DNA of 64,000 bases, from the NCBI GenBank assembly GCA_965203535.1, contig OZ241897.1, positions 1,984,001-2,048,000 on the forward strand, given 5' to 3'. Numbering within the stretch: the stretch's first letter is position 1; each line of letters starts with the position of its first letter. This DNA is from JAJDTT01 sp022827025. Lineage in GTDB: Bacteria; Acidobacteriota; UBA6911; RPQK01; JAJDTT01. Made by a program: the position numbers and the translations under genes. Below the pieces are notes generated by a model. It did not search any database and was not told the origin of the DNA. It saw nothing but the letters and a program-made list of their open reading frames with translations. This document shows positions 7,698-18,400 of the stretch, one piece after another.

Positions 7698-9008
7698 ATG
7701 AAATCCGTAGCTCGAAGAGAATTTCTCACCGCTCTGGCTGGAACCACGGCTGCCGGCACGTTCGCGGCGCCGGCGCTGAAAGCCTCCCGGGCATCGTTGA
7801 ACGATCAGGTATCCGTGGGCCTCATCGGGACCGGCGGCATGGGACGCGGCCATCTGAGGAACCTGCTGTTGAGAGACGACGTCCACATCGCCTGCGTGTG
7901 CGACGTGGACGACGCGGTTCTGGAACAGGTGTCCGGGACGGTCCAGGAGGCGAATCGCAAGAAACCCCGTCTGGTGAAGGACTACCGGCGGCTTCTGGAC
8001 GACGCCTCCATCCACGCCGTCGTGGTGGCCACGCCCCATCATTGGCACATTCCCATCGCCATCCCCGTGCTGCAATCGGGCAAGGACCTCTACGTCGAGA
8101 AACCCGCTTCTCACGTCTTCCGGGAAGGCAGGCTTCTGGTCGAGGCCGCCCGAAAGTACGACCGGATCGTCCAGCATGGAACCCAGATGCGGTCCACCAG
8201 CGTGACGCTGCGGGCCGCGGAGGTCTTGAAGTCAGGTCTGATGGGCGAGATCAAGATGACCAAGGCCTGGAACGTGCAGCGCGGCAACGCCCTGGAGCCC
8301 AAGCCCGACGGTCCCGTCCCCGACGGCGTGGACTACGACCGGTGGTTGGGCCCGGCGCCCAAGCGCCCCTTCAACCCCAATCGTTTCCACCGGAGTTGGC
8401 GCGTTTATCGGGACTATGGGAACGGAGACATGGGAGACGACGGCGCCCATGACATCGACATGGCGCGCTGGGCCCTGGGTGTGACGACCCATCCCGTCCG
8501 GATCACGGCCCACGGCAGCACCATCGACCTGGAGGGGGAACGGGAGTACCCGGACAACATGACCGTGGCGCTCCAGTACGCCGAAGGAAAGGTGCTGCTC
8601 TACGAAGACCGGCTATGGACCCCCTATGGGCTCCACGGATACGACAACGGAAACGCCTTCTACGGGACGGAGGGGTACATGATCTTTTCCCGCCGCGGCC
8701 ATTTCCAGGTCTACATGGGCCGCAAGGAGGAGAAGGGACCGGGCGTCACGGGACGGGAGTTCCGGCAGAACTCGAAAGCCCACATGTACAACTTCCTGGA
8801 GTCCGTCAAAACCCGGAAGCAGCCGAACGCCCCGGCCGACGTGGCGCATCTCAGTTGCGGCGTCATCCACTTGGCCGAGATCGCGTACCGGGTCGGCCGC
8901 GTCCTGGAGTTCGATCCGGAGACGGAGACCTTTCCCCACGACTCGGAAGCCAATGCCATGCTCACCAAGTCGTATCGGAAGCCTTGGACTTTGCCGGAGA
9001 AGATCTAG
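7698..9008 (+). CDS. Tat-exported Gfo/Idh/MocA family oxidoreductase
   Basis: A 436-residue protein. It has a twin-arginine signal (ARREFLTALAGTTAAGTFA), then a canonical nucleotide loop (VGLIGTGGMGRGHLRN, about residues 39-54), VEKPASHVFREG (EKP motif), and a long C-terminal domain with DMGDDGAHDIDMARWALG. This subgroup with the GDMGxxxxHxxD motif is common and multi-copy in Acidobacteriota, Planctomycetes and Verrucomicrobia. The ATG follows GGAAAGGAACTCGC. It lies in tandem with the Gfo/Idh gene at 6511 and ends at a hairpin shared with a convergent gene. The reading frame is open well upstream of the ATG, but that extension is a shadow of the previous gene and not a fusion. The substrate is unknown. 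Confidence 0.9.
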   Translation: MKSVARREFLTALAGTTAAGTFAAPALKASRASLNDQVSVGLIGTGGMGRGHLRNLLLRDDVHIACVCDVDDAVLEQVSGTVQEANRKKPRLVKDYRRLLDDASIHAVVVATPHHWHIPIAIPVLQSGKDLYVEKPASHVFREGRLLVEAARKYDRIVQHGTQMRSTSVTLRAAEVLKSGLMGEIKMTKAWNVQRGNALEPKPDGPVPDGVDYDRWLGPAPKRPFNPNRFHRSWRVYRDYGNGDMGDDGAHDIDMARWALGVTTHPVRITAHGSTIDLEGEREYPDNMTVALQYAEGKVLLYEDRLWTPYGLHGYDNGNAFYGTEGYMIFSRRGHFQVYMGRKEEKGPGVTGREFRQNSKAHMYNFLESVKTRKQPNAPADVAHLSCGVIHLAEIAYRVGRVLEFDPETETFPHDSEANAMLTKSYRKPWTLPEKI

Positions 9009-9057
9009 CACGCGGGCCGGGGGCGGCGGCTTTGCAGTTGCCGACTTCCCGGAGGAA

Positions 9058-9083
9058 GAGGGGGGACAGGAAAGTCCCCCCTC
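9058..9083. terminator. Bidirectional terminator-like hairpin
   Basis: A perfect 10-bp stem, GAGGGGGGAC (9058-9067) with GTCCCCCCTC (9074-9083), and a 6-base AGGAAA loop. It lies between the convergent Gfo/Idh gene (stop at 9008) and the exported protein gene (stop at 9089). There is no clear T-run on either side, so intrinsic termination is only likely. Confidence 0.5.
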
Positions 9084-9088
9084 CTGCT

Positions 9089-9847
9089 CTATCGGGCAGG
9101 CTGGACGGTCTGGGTGACCAAGGCGCTGCCTTCGATCTTGATGACCACGGGGACCACCGGCCGTGTCGAGCTGATATCGACGGAACCGAAGAAATCGGCC
9201 GGCACCAAATTGGAATCGAAAAAAGGCGCCTGATTGAGGAAGGCCACCGCTTTGCTGCCGGCGGCCAGGGGGATCGTTTTTTCCCCCACCATTTGGCCGG
9301 CGCCGTCGAAAAGCATCACCGTGACCTGCGCGGCTCCTCCGTTATCGGGCGGGTTCAAGAGCGCCAGTCCGGTTTGCCCGTAGGCCAATATCGCGAATCC
9401 CCTGGTCGGTCTTTCGGGCAGGACGCTGGTGGTGGTGACGCGAACGCCGTTCGCGAAATTGCGAAATACCGCCTCTACTCCGACGGGACTGTCCGAGGTG
9501 ATCTTCGCGTAGCCCACCTCGAGACTCGATGGGTTTTCATTCAGGCTCTGGACCTCTCGAGTTCCCATGGCGGGAATTTCGATGCCGTAACTGCTGGCGG
9601 CTCCGCCACCACCTCCAGCAACGCCGATGTTGGTCACGATCTCAGGCCTGTCCAGCAGCGCGGCCGGATCGCCGGCGTTGTCGAAGGTTTCGATCAGGAC
9701 GTTGGTCGTCGTGTTGGTGAGTCCGACAAAACTGAGGGTCGTCTCGAACCCGCCGCCATGACCCACCTGGGCAATGTATACGGTTTGGTCCTGGGCCAGG
9801 ACCGCCCCGCAGAAAATGGACAAGATTAGAATTCTGAAACCCGACAT
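9089..9847 (-). CDS. Exported beta-sandwich protein of unknown function
   Basis: A 252-residue protein with a signal peptide (residues 1-19, ending VLAQ). It contains repeated beta-strand patterns: YIAQVGHGGGFETTLSFVGL and later AKITSDSPVGVEAVF, AILAYGQTGLALLNPP and DISSTRPVVPVVIK. These resemble the C-terminal modules of the 970-residue protein at 44470-47382 (for example LPYLAHGGVEKYRTGLVFLN), suggesting one domain family. No catalytic motif is visible. The ATG follows GGGAGGAAAAATA. It lies 22 bases downstream of the membrane-anchored protein gene at 9870 and probably shares its transcript. A cell-surface or secreted structural role is a guess. Confidence 0.75.
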   Translation of the reverse strand: MSGFRILILSIFCGAVLAQDQTVYIAQVGHGGGFETTLSFVGLTNTTTNVLIETFDNAGDPAALLDRPEIVTNIGVAGGGGGAASSYGIEIPAMGTREVQSLNENPSSLEVGYAKITSDSPVGVEAVFRNFANGVRVTTTSVLPERPTRGFAILAYGQTGLALLNPPDNGGAAQVTVMLFDGAGQMVGEKTIPLAAGSKAVAFLNQAPFFDSNLVPADFFGSVDISSTRPVVPVVIKIEGSALVTQTVQPAR

Positions 9848-9869
9848 TATTTTTCCTCCCTCACTTCAA

Positions 9870-10448
9870 TCAATCAGTCTTGAAGCTAAAGATCTTGAAC
9901 TCCCCGTTTCGCTCGAATACGGAACTGAACAGCTTCAATTCCCGTTTGCCGCCATCCGGCAGACCCACCTCCAAGCGGGCGTCCCGGTGCAGACGAAAGC
10001 CCTCATAGTCCAGAAATCCCTTCCGGAATCGGACCCGGATCAACTGAAATTCCTTTCCACCGTAACGCCTTAAGGTGACGGAAAGATCCCGCCGGCTCCT
10101 GGCGGCGTCCAGACCCCAGACGAAATCGGGCGTGAAATTGGAACCTGGCCTGTTCGCCGCACTCACCGGCCAGACATGGCGGATCCACTCTTCCTTGGAA
10201 AGACCGAGTTGGCCGACTTCCGAAAGGTCCCCCTCACGGAGCCGCTCCAGCAAAAGGCTTCCCAGTGCCTGCGGCGAGACGGCGGAACTCTCCAAGTCGC
10301 CGTCTTCGAACAACATCGAACTACTGCTGAATCCGCTCAGGAGCAAAGCGAGAGACGCCGCCAGAACCGCCGTGCCTCCTGTTCCCAAGAGCCAGGGGCT
10401 CGCCACGGAATTCTTTCTGGATTTTGGCCTGTCTGACATTTCGCTCAT
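9870..10448 (-). CDS. Membrane-anchored protein of unknown function
   Basis: A 192-residue protein with a basic N-terminus, one hydrophobic segment (about residues 20-40, LLGTGGTAVLAASLALLLSG) and a soluble domain that is probably periplasmic. The soluble part has alternating charged strands (DLSVTLRRYGGKEFQLIRVR, KRELKLFSSVFERNG). I do not recognise the family. The start is uncertain: ATG 10448, a second ATG nine bases on, and an upstream TTG are all possible, and none has a good ribosome-binding site. It is followed closely by the exported protein gene at 9089-9847. Confidence 0.65.
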   Translation of the reverse strand: MSEMSDRPKSRKNSVASPWLLGTGGTAVLAASLALLLSGFSSSSMLFEDGDLESSAVSPQALGSLLLERLREGDLSEVGQLGLSKEEWIRHVWPVSAANRPGSNFTPDFVWGLDAARSRRDLSVTLRRYGGKEFQLIRVRFRKGFLDYEGFRLHRDARLEVGLPDGGKRELKLFSSVFERNGEFKIFSFKTD

Positions 10449-10522
10449 TCTGTTGCGCGATTCGCCGTGGAGCGCCGGGCCCGGCGACAACCGCCGAGCC
10501 CGCCTTGAACTCCTCCGGCTGA

Positions 10523-12349
10523 CTAGTTGGAGGCCAGTGACGGTTCGCTGGTGCTCCAGCTATGGGTCCAATCGTCATTCGGGCCGACACAACCGGCGTA
10601 GGTCACCGGCGTGAAGAAACCATTTTCCGGAAGCGTCTTGACATAGTTCACGTCAAGGGCCATGGAGTTGGGCATGGGTCGGAAGTCGGGGGACAGAGCA
10701 TTGAACGGATCGGCCAGGCCCACCGCACTCGCCGAATCGGCAAAGCGATTCATCTGGGACGCACCGCGGATCCAGGCATCAACCCCGTAGCCACCGGCGT
10801 CACTGCCGGCCGCGAATTGAGACCGCTGAGTGTCCCGGGTCCGGTTCGGACCAAAGATATTGTTGGCGATCACGAGGTCCCCGCTATCGATCTGCCGGGT
10901 GGTGGCCGCCTGATCGATCACCACCGCTTCACGGCCGAAGCCGATGACAATGGAGTTGTAGATCCGGCCCGCCGTGCCTTCGCGAACGAGCATGCCGATG
11001 TCGCTCTCCTCATCGCTCCCCGCACCCGGATTGCCACCCACAAGGGTCACATTGGAAATCGTGGGATTGGAGCGGGGCAACAGATCGTTGGCGTCGCCGT
11101 TGCTGTCGAACTCGAAACCGTTGTCGGCATCGGACTTGTCCTGCTGGATGCAGATGAACTGAGCGCTACCCCTCCAGCCTTCCGTGTAATCGAGGCTGTC
11201 GTCGGCAACCCCCGTCAGGAGCGCGTGCTTGATATTGGCCGTCCCCCCGAACATCTCGATGCCGTCATCCTTGTTGTAATGGACCTGGACATAGTCGACT
11301 TCGGTCTGGTCGCCGATACCGTGGAAGGCGATACCGTTGAGCTCGTTTTCGGGTGAGAACTCTGCTCCTGCGAATTCCACCCGGACGTACTTCAGCACGC
11401 CGCTGTCATCCGCGTCATTGGCGCCGCCGTATTTGGCATTGCTCACACCCTCGACATCTCCTTCACAATTGCCTCCCTCACAACCATTGATGGAAGCTCT
11501 ACCGGCGAGCACCAGGCCGCCCCAACCCTGGACGCGACGCGAGCCGACACTCTCGTCGGAGGTCATGATGATCGGGCTGAGCGCCGTTCCCTCGGCATGG
11601 ATCCGGCCTCCCCGGTCAATCAGCAGGGTCGCGATGTCGGTTCCCAACAACACTGTGCCGGGCTCAATGGTCAGGGTGGCGCCATCACCGACCCTGTGGA
11701 GCCGGGACGGCAAAACCCAGAGGGTTTCCCAGTCAAGCGTCATGTCGGCGTTGATCTCGGCGGGCAGCTGCGTTGCCTGTTCGGCGATCACGAAATGCCA
11801 ATAGGCCCGCTGAAAGATCCGGGTTCCGGTGACGTCCCGAATGTCGAAGACGACGGCCCAGCGGCCGACCCCGAGGTCACCGGGCTCCAAAGTGCTCACC
11901 GGAGCTGGAGCTGGACCGACGAGGGTGTTCAGGGGCGCCGCAAGTGCCGGAATGGGATAGGCGTTGGCGTCACCGGGGGAATTCCCTTCTAAATCAACGA
12001 CGCCGTCCGAGGCATCCCGCAGTCGGCCACCCGTCACATCAAGGTAACGGGACTCCCCCGTCTCCTTGTTCAGGAAAAAGACGAAAAAGGTCTTGTCATA
12101 CTCGTGGCCGTTGGGATCAATGTCCACCATCACCGAGATCCGGTTCCGCGGATCATCGAGCGACTGGGCCAGATAGCCGACTTCGTTGGTCCGCAGAAAG
12201 ATGCTGGCGTGAGGGCCGCTGGACTGATCCATCATTTGCACGAACTGGATGTCCCCAGCCGCTCCGGCCCCCGGCGAAGCGCCCGCCAGGTAGGCGGTCG
12301 CCAGGATCGGGATTAGAGACAGAATCACTACTGCAATGGTTCTTCGCAT
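10523..12349 (-). CDS. Secreted right-handed beta-helix protein paired with a TonB receptor
   Basis: A 608-residue protein with a signal peptide (residues 1-30). From about residue 210 it has the ladder-like repeats of right-handed parallel beta-helices: TLTIEPGTVLLG, IIMTSDES, GWGGLVLAGRASING, VEFAGAEFSPENELNGIAFHG, VQVHYNKDDGIEMFGG, NPTISNVTLVGG. Such proteins are often encoded beside TonB-dependent receptors in Proteobacteria, Bacteroidota and Acidobacteriota and are presumed surface or periplasmic partners; the ligand is not known. An AAAGGAG sequence precedes the ATG. The gene lies 42 bases after the TonB receptor stop on the same strand, so co-transcription is likely. I see no catalytic polysaccharide-lyase signature. 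Confidence 0.8.
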   Translation of the reverse strand: MRRTIAVVILSLIPILATAYLAGASPGAGAAGDIQFVQMMDQSSGPHASIFLRTNEVGYLAQSLDDPRNRISVMVDIDPNGHEYDKTFFVFFLNKETGESRYLDVTGGRLRDASDGVVDLEGNSPGDANAYPIPALAAPLNTLVGPAPAPVSTLEPGDLGVGRWAVVFDIRDVTGTRIFQRAYWHFVIAEQATQLPAEINADMTLDWETLWVLPSRLHRVGDGATLTIEPGTVLLGTDIATLLIDRGGRIHAEGTALSPIIMTSDESVGSRRVQGWGGLVLAGRASINGCEGGNCEGDVEGVSNAKYGGANDADDSGVLKYVRVEFAGAEFSPENELNGIAFHGIGDQTEVDYVQVHYNKDDGIEMFGGTANIKHALLTGVADDSLDYTEGWRGSAQFICIQQDKSDADNGFEFDSNGDANDLLPRSNPTISNVTLVGGNPGAGSDEESDIGMLVREGTAGRIYNSIVIGFGREAVVIDQAATTRQIDSGDLVIANNIFGPNRTRDTQRSQFAAGSDAGGYGVDAWIRGASQMNRFADSASAVGLADPFNALSPDFRPMPNSMALDVNYVKTLPENGFFTPVTYAGCVGPNDDWTHSWSTSEPSLASN

Positions 12350-12391
12350 GGGTCTAGGCTCCTTTCCTAAAGGTGATTCAGGGTTAGTCGT

Positions 12392-15220
12392 CTACTCTCT
12401 GAAGAAGGTCTTGGAAATACTGACGGAGAAGCTCCGTCCGACTCGGTATGATCGCTGAATCCGGTCCCCCTGCCGGAACTCGTACTGGTGGTCCAGGAGG
12501 TTCTCGGCGCTGAACTTGAGCCTCCAGCTCTTGGCCAAAGGTTGGATGAAGACGGCGTCCATGCGGGGGACTCCCACCTGAACCACGTCCGGCAAGCCCT
12601 GAGCGCCGACATCCGAGATCCGTTGCCCCTGGTAGTTGTAGAGCAGCCGGGCCATCGATCCGCGGGTCGGATGCTCGTACTGAAGGACCCCGTTGAAGAC
12701 GTGCCGGGACTGTCCTTCCAGCGCCCGATTCAAATTGGTGAGCAACGGAGCCTGTTCCCGGGAGATCTCCACCGCCGAGTCGACCAGGGTGTAGTTGGCC
12801 GAGACGAAGAAGTTCTCCAGCGACGACGAGAGGCCACCCAAATTCTTGCGGGTCTCCAGCTCCATCCCCAGGTTCTTGGCGCCTTGGGCATTGATGTAGG
12901 AGGTCCTGAGCTGAGCGGTGAGCTGGATCTCTCTCTCAATGGGGTTCTCGAAGTCCTTGAAGAAGAAACTGGCAGAGAGCAGTTCGGTGGAACTCATGAA
13001 CCACTCCCACCGGACGTCCCAGTTCTGGATCCGGGCGCGGACCAGTTCAGGGTTTCCGACCACGGCTCGCCCCCCCACCACGTCGGTGAACTCGAAGGGA
13101 GACAGTTCGCGAAACTCGGGACGGTTCAGGGTTTTTCCGTAGCCGCCCCGCAGATTCATGTCGTTGTCGAGGCGGTACACCACGGAGAAGGCGGGGAGCA
13201 GGTCCGTGTTGTCGAGGCGCGTCGAGACGCCCGTTGGGGCCGTTCGGTCAAAGGGATCGAAAGTCTCCACCCGTTGGGAGTCGGCCTCCACCCGCGCGCC
13301 GCCGATGAACCGCCACTTGTCGATGGACAGATCCAGCATGGCGTAACCGGCCCGGGTCAACTGCTTCGCGTCGTAGGTGTCGGTGGGACGAGTCTCCTCC
13401 CGTAGCTCGAAGGCGCTGGGATTGATGTTATCGGCTGCGAGGATCCGCTCCGGCGGCTGGGACAGATCGATCCCGGCCGTCCGGAGGGGAACGAATCGGA
13501 ACCGCCGCGAGAGGAAGTCCCGCTGGCGCGAACGGTAGGATGCTCCGACCTTGATGGAGCTGTTCACGATGCCGCGGTTGAAATAGGTGGTCCAGTCGAG
13601 ACCGGGTTCCCAGATGTCTTCGTCCAGGTCGTTGAAGAGCCGGAAGCCGCTCTGGCTTTCGTCGGCCAGCAGGAAGCGGTCGTTCCGCTCTTCGTAGAGG
13701 GCCTCTCTCAGATCCGGTTCGTCCAGGCTGGAGAGGGAGTACGACAGCCGCCAGGTCAGGAAACTGTTGCCCAGGGCGGTCAGATAGTGTTCACCCGAGA
13801 CCTTGGTGGAGCCCACGTCCTCCTCGATCATGCGGATCCGCTGGTTGCGCACCCTCTGTTGTCCGTCCGAATCGAAACCCTCGAAGAATCTGGACTCGTC
13901 GCTGGTGTCCTTGCTGAAGAAGTTCTGAAACTGGATCCGGTTGTTGTCGGTGAGCTCGTAGGCGAAGTTGGCGGTGAGGCCGGTGAGGATGGAACGGGTG
14001 CTGTAGTCCATCTCGTATTCCCGCAGGGGGGAGAGTTCTCCCTGACCCGCCGACCGGTAATAGTTCCGGACCTCCTCCTGGCGGTGCCACTTGTTGCCGT
14101 GGGAGAGGGCCAGGACCACGCCCAGCTTGCCGAAGGTGTTGCCGGCCATGAAATTGAAACTCTGGTTGGGGAACGCGTTCTGGCCACCGCCAGGCGTCCA
14201 GACGTTGCTGAAGGACCGGCCGAAACCCTGCAGCTCGTCTGACGTGAACCCGGTGGTGGAAAAGCGCCCACGGCGCGTCAGTCTCTCGTTGGGGATCCCG
14301 CTGGGAAGCGACCGGGTCCCGTCGTCGAATCCGAGCCAGTCCCGGCTGCCGCCCGGGTAGTCGGCGAAGTCCTTGAAGGTGGTGGTGCTGCCGAAGCTGG
14401 TCCCGTAGCTGAGCTTGAGGATAGGACTGCGGGGAAAGTCCACCGTGCTCATCTTCACCAGGCCTCCGGAGAACTCCCCCGGCTGGTCGGGGGTATAGGA
14501 CTTCTCGGTGCGGATGTTCTGCATCAACGCGGCGGGAAAGAGGTCCATGGGGACCACTTTCTTGTCCGGACGGGTGGAGGGGACCACGGCACCGTTGAGC
14601 ATGGTGGAGCTGTAGCGCTCCCCCAGGCCGCGGATGTAGACGTACTTGCTGTCCACGATGGAGACCCCGGTGACCCGCTGCATCACGTCGCTGGCGTCGG
14701 AACCGACCATCCGGGACATCTCCTGCGCGCCGATGGCATCGCTCACGGTGGGGGCCGTCTTCCGTTCCACCAGCAGGGCGGCTTCGGAGGCCTGGTCGGC
14801 CTCGGCCACCACGGTGACCTCGCCCAGATTCACGCCGCCCAACGGATTCAGGGCCACGTCCTGGAAGGCCGTCTCGCCCACGGCCACATTAATTCCGCGG
14901 ATGATTTGGGAGACGTAACCCTCCTTCCGGACCTCCAGCTCGTAGGTTCCGGCGGGGACGTCCATATGGAAGATGCCGTCCAGGTTCGAAACCGCCTGAC
15001 CGGCCGAGGGACGGGTTCGGACCGCCACCCCGTTGAGGAAGGTTCCGTTGGCCACGTTGACCACGAAGCCCGAAAGAGTGCCGATGCCCGACACGTCGCC
15101 GGGCTCGGCGGCTTCGCTCTCCGCCGCGGCCAACGGTTGGAGCTGGGGAAATGACAGCGCGGCCATCAGGCAGAACGACCACGTTGCAGACAGGCTCTTG
15201 CTCTTGGTTTGCATGTGCAT
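12392..15220 (-). CDS. TonB-dependent receptor with carboxypeptidase-regulatory-like N-terminal domain
   Basis: A 942-residue outer-membrane receptor. It has a signal peptide (residues 1-33), a CarboxypepD_reg-like beta-sandwich (about 45-125, including GTYELEVRKEGYVSQIIRG), a plug domain (about 150-270) with YIRGLGERYSSTMLNG, and a large C-terminal beta-barrel ending SVSISKTFFRE. The ATG is set by GGAGAGGGACAA just upstream; longer in-frame starts lack support. Receptors of this kind import large substrates with energy from TonB, and a tonB-like gene lies at 41307-42146. The adjacent beta-helix gene probably belongs to the same uptake unit. The substrate cannot be read from the sequence. Confidence 0.92.
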   Translation of the reverse strand: MHMQTKSKSLSATWSFCLMAALSFPQLQPLAAAESEAAEPGDVSGIGTLSGFVVNVANGTFLNGVAVRTRPSAGQAVSNLDGIFHMDVPAGTYELEVRKEGYVSQIIRGINVAVGETAFQDVALNPLGGVNLGEVTVVAEADQASEAALLVERKTAPTVSDAIGAQEMSRMVGSDASDVMQRVTGVSIVDSKYVYIRGLGERYSSTMLNGAVVPSTRPDKKVVPMDLFPAALMQNIRTEKSYTPDQPGEFSGGLVKMSTVDFPRSPILKLSYGTSFGSTTTFKDFADYPGGSRDWLGFDDGTRSLPSGIPNERLTRRGRFSTTGFTSDELQGFGRSFSNVWTPGGGQNAFPNQSFNFMAGNTFGKLGVVLALSHGNKWHRQEEVRNYYRSAGQGELSPLREYEMDYSTRSILTGLTANFAYELTDNNRIQFQNFFSKDTSDESRFFEGFDSDGQQRVRNQRIRMIEEDVGSTKVSGEHYLTALGNSFLTWRLSYSLSSLDEPDLREALYEERNDRFLLADESQSGFRLFNDLDEDIWEPGLDWTTYFNRGIVNSSIKVGASYRSRQRDFLSRRFRFVPLRTAGIDLSQPPERILAADNINPSAFELREETRPTDTYDAKQLTRAGYAMLDLSIDKWRFIGGARVEADSQRVETFDPFDRTAPTGVSTRLDNTDLLPAFSVVYRLDNDMNLRGGYGKTLNRPEFRELSPFEFTDVVGGRAVVGNPELVRARIQNWDVRWEWFMSSTELLSASFFFKDFENPIEREIQLTAQLRTSYINAQGAKNLGMELETRKNLGGLSSSLENFFVSANYTLVDSAVEISREQAPLLTNLNRALEGQSRHVFNGVLQYEHPTRGSMARLLYNYQGQRISDVGAQGLPDVVQVGVPRMDAVFIQPLAKSWRLKFSAENLLDHQYEFRQGDRIQRSYRVGRSFSVSISKTFFRE

Positions 15221-15349
15221 TTGTCCCTCTCCGGCCGATCGGTTCTTGCGCATCCGGCCATGCGCAGTTCTCCTCCCTCGACCTGGTGAAGAACCGTCCA
15301 GAGCGTAAGTTGCGTGATTTAAGGAGCCGTGAAGAACGTTTGAAATCTC

Positions 15350-15451
15350 AGTGTATCCGCAGGTTGCCGCGTGGTCTTCGCCGGGCGTACACTCTCCACG
15401 CGGCCCGACAGGGCGCTGTCCGAAGCGGATCGGGCCCATTTGGGCTACACT
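15350..15451. promoter_or_regulatory. Divergent intergenic region with -10-like boxes
   Basis: The 245-base region between the TonB receptor (minus) and the PSCyt1 gene (plus) holds two TACACT boxes. One is on the minus strand at 15350-15355, about 130 bases before the receptor start. The other is on the plus strand at 15446-15451, 14 bases before the PSCyt1 start. No convincing -35 boxes accompany them, so these are weak promoter candidates. Confidence 0.3.
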
Positions 15452-15465
15452 CGGGTCTGAGTTTC

Positions 15466-18400
15466 ATGAGTCGACCAGACGTGACGACCGGAATTGCGGA
15501 ACGGACGGCAAGAATCGTGGTTCTGGCAGGATTGCTCGCCTCCGGTGCAATTCCGTCACCGGTTCACGCCGAGCCGGCGGCCGCTGCCGTCGACTACAAC
15601 CGCCAGATACGCCCCATCCTCTCGGACCACTGTTTCGCCTGCCACGGTCCGGACGAAAAGGTGAGGCAGGCGGGCCTACGCCTCGATTCAAAGGACGAGC
15701 TGTTCCAAGACCGGGACGGATACAGGATCGTCACTCCGGAAGACCCGGATTCGAGCCGCCTGTACCAGAGGATTTCGGCGGAGCACGAGGCGGCGCGGAT
15801 GCCGCCGCCCGGTTTCGACCGGAAGCTGAACCAGAGCCAGATCGACCTCATCCGCCGCTGGATCAGCGAAGGGGCCGAGGCCAGGGACCACTGGGCCTTC
15901 GTCAAACCTCGCCGGGCGCCCCTCCCGCAGGTGGAACGCATCTCCTGGGTCCGGAACCCCGTCGACCGGTTCATCCTGGCCCGCCTCGAGAGCGAGGGAC
16001 TCGAACCGTCCCCCGAAGCGGATCGCGTCACCCTGATCCGCCGGGTGACCCTGGACCTGACCGGACTGCCTCCCACACCGGCGGAGGTGGACGCCTTCCT
16101 GGCGGACCGCAGCCCGGGAGCCTACGAAAAGGTGGTGGAACGGCTCCTCGCCTCCCGGCACTACGGTGAGCGGATGGCCCTGGAGTGGCTCGACGCCAGC
16201 CGCTATGCCGACACCCACGGCTACCACATCGACAGCCACCGGGACATGTGGCTCTGGCGCGACTGGGTCATCGATTCCTTCAACCGGAACCAGCCCTTCG
16301 ACGAGTTCACCATCGAGCAACTGGCCGGCGACCTGCTCCCCGGCGCCACGTCCCAACAGAAGCTGGCCACCGGATTCAACCGCAACCACATGATCAACTT
16401 CGAGGGAGGCGCCATTCCCGAGGAGTACCAGTTGGAGTACGTGGTCGACCGGGTCAACACCACGTCGACGGTCTGGATGGGCCTGACCATGGGATGCGCC
16501 CGCTGCCACGACCACAAGTACGACCCCATTGGGCAGCGGGAGTTCTACCGCTTTTCGGCCTTCTTCAACACCATCCCCGAAAAGGGCCTGGACGGACGAA
16601 AAGGCAACGCGGCGCCGGTCATGGAACTGCCCTTTCCCGACCAGGCGACACGCCTGCGGGAGTTGCGGGAGAGGCTGGACGCCATCGAGAACCAGATGCC
16701 GGAAAGCCGCTTGAAGTCCCTGGTACGGGAGTGGGAAGCCCACACCTTGGCCAGGCTCCCCGAGAGCCCCCGCCAGGGCCTCCTGGCCCACTACGAATTG
16801 GATCACCACACCTCGGACACCAGCGGCCATTACCGCCACGGGAAGCCGAGAGGCGAGGAACTGGCGCCCACCGAGGGCAAGGTCGGCGGCGCTTTCAAAT
16901 TCACCATCCGGAGCCACGTGGACCTGGGAGACCTGGGCGGGTTCGACCGGACCGACGCCTTCTCTCTGCTGGCCTGGGTCCGCCTCAGGAACGAGGGGGA
17001 TCAGGCCGTCGTCGCCCGCATGGACGATCTGGACGGCCTTCGCGGCTACGACCTCTTCGTGGGGGACTTCAAGGAGCATGACGGGCCCAAATACAGCGGT
17101 CCCCTGCTCATGGCGCACCTGGTTCATGCCTGGCCTGACGACGCCATCAAGGTCCGCTCGCGTGCCCCGGTGTCCCTGAACGAGTGGCACCACCTGGCTC
17201 TCACCTACGACGGTTCCGGAAGAGCCTCCGGCGTGGCTCTCTACCTGGACGGCAAGCTTCAGGAAATGGAGGTCATGCACGACAGCCTGACCGGCTCCAT
17301 CCGGACCGAACGGCCGCTGCTGCTGGGACGGCGCCACGCCAAGGGGATGTTCGACGGCCAGATGGACGAGGTGCGCATCTACGATCGGACCCTGGCGGCG
17401 GACGAAGTGGAGCAGTTGGCCGTCCACCATCCCATCCGGGCCATCCTGCGGGAACCGGAAGAGGATCGGACCGAACAGAAGCAGGAGGATCTGCTCCGGT
17501 TTTACCTGGAAAGAGGCGCTCCCGACCTCTATCGCAAACTGCACCGGGAACAGGAGGTGCTTCGCAGGGACGAGCAGAAGCTGCAGGCGGCCGTTCCCAC
17601 CATCATGGTGATGGAGGAGATGGAAGAGCCGCGGGACACGATGCTCCTGGATCGGGGTGACTACCGCAACCGGGGAGAAAAGGTGGAGCCGGGAGTCCCG
17701 GCGGCGCTGCCGCCGTTCCCGCAGAATGCGCCTCCCAACCGCCTGGGTCTGGCCCGATGGCTGGTCGACCCGGACCACCCGTTGACCGCCCGGGTCACGG
17801 TGAACCGGTTCTGGCAGATGTACTACGGCAACGGCTTCGTGAAGTCGGCGGAGAACTTCGGCTCCCAGGGAGATCAGCCGAGCCACCCCGAACTTCTGGA
17901 CTGGCTGTCCGCCGAGTTCGTGGGTTCCGGATGGGACGTGAAGGGTCTGCAGCGGCTCCTGGTCACGTCCGCCACCTATCGGCAGAGTTCCCGCGTCACG
18001 CCGGAGCTCCTGGAGAGGGACCCGGAAAACCGGTTGCTGGCGCGGGCCTCCCGATTCCGGCTGCCGGCCGAATTGGTTCGTGACAACGCGCTGGGGATCA
18101 GCGGCCTGCTGGTGAACACGGTCGGTGGACCCAGCGTCTATCCCTACCAGCCGCCCGGGTTGTGGAAGGAGATGGCCTACGGCGAGAAGTACACGGCCCA
18201 GGAGTACGTCCAGGGAGAGGGAGCGGACCTCTACCGCCGTGGCCTCTATACCTTCTGGAAGCGGACGATTCCTCCGCCCACGTTGATGGCATTCGACGCC
18301 CCCGACCGGGAAACCTGCACCATGCGGCGGCCGCGGACCAACACTCCGCTGCAGGCGCTGATCCTGCTGAACGACCCGACCTACGTGGAGGCGGCCCGAT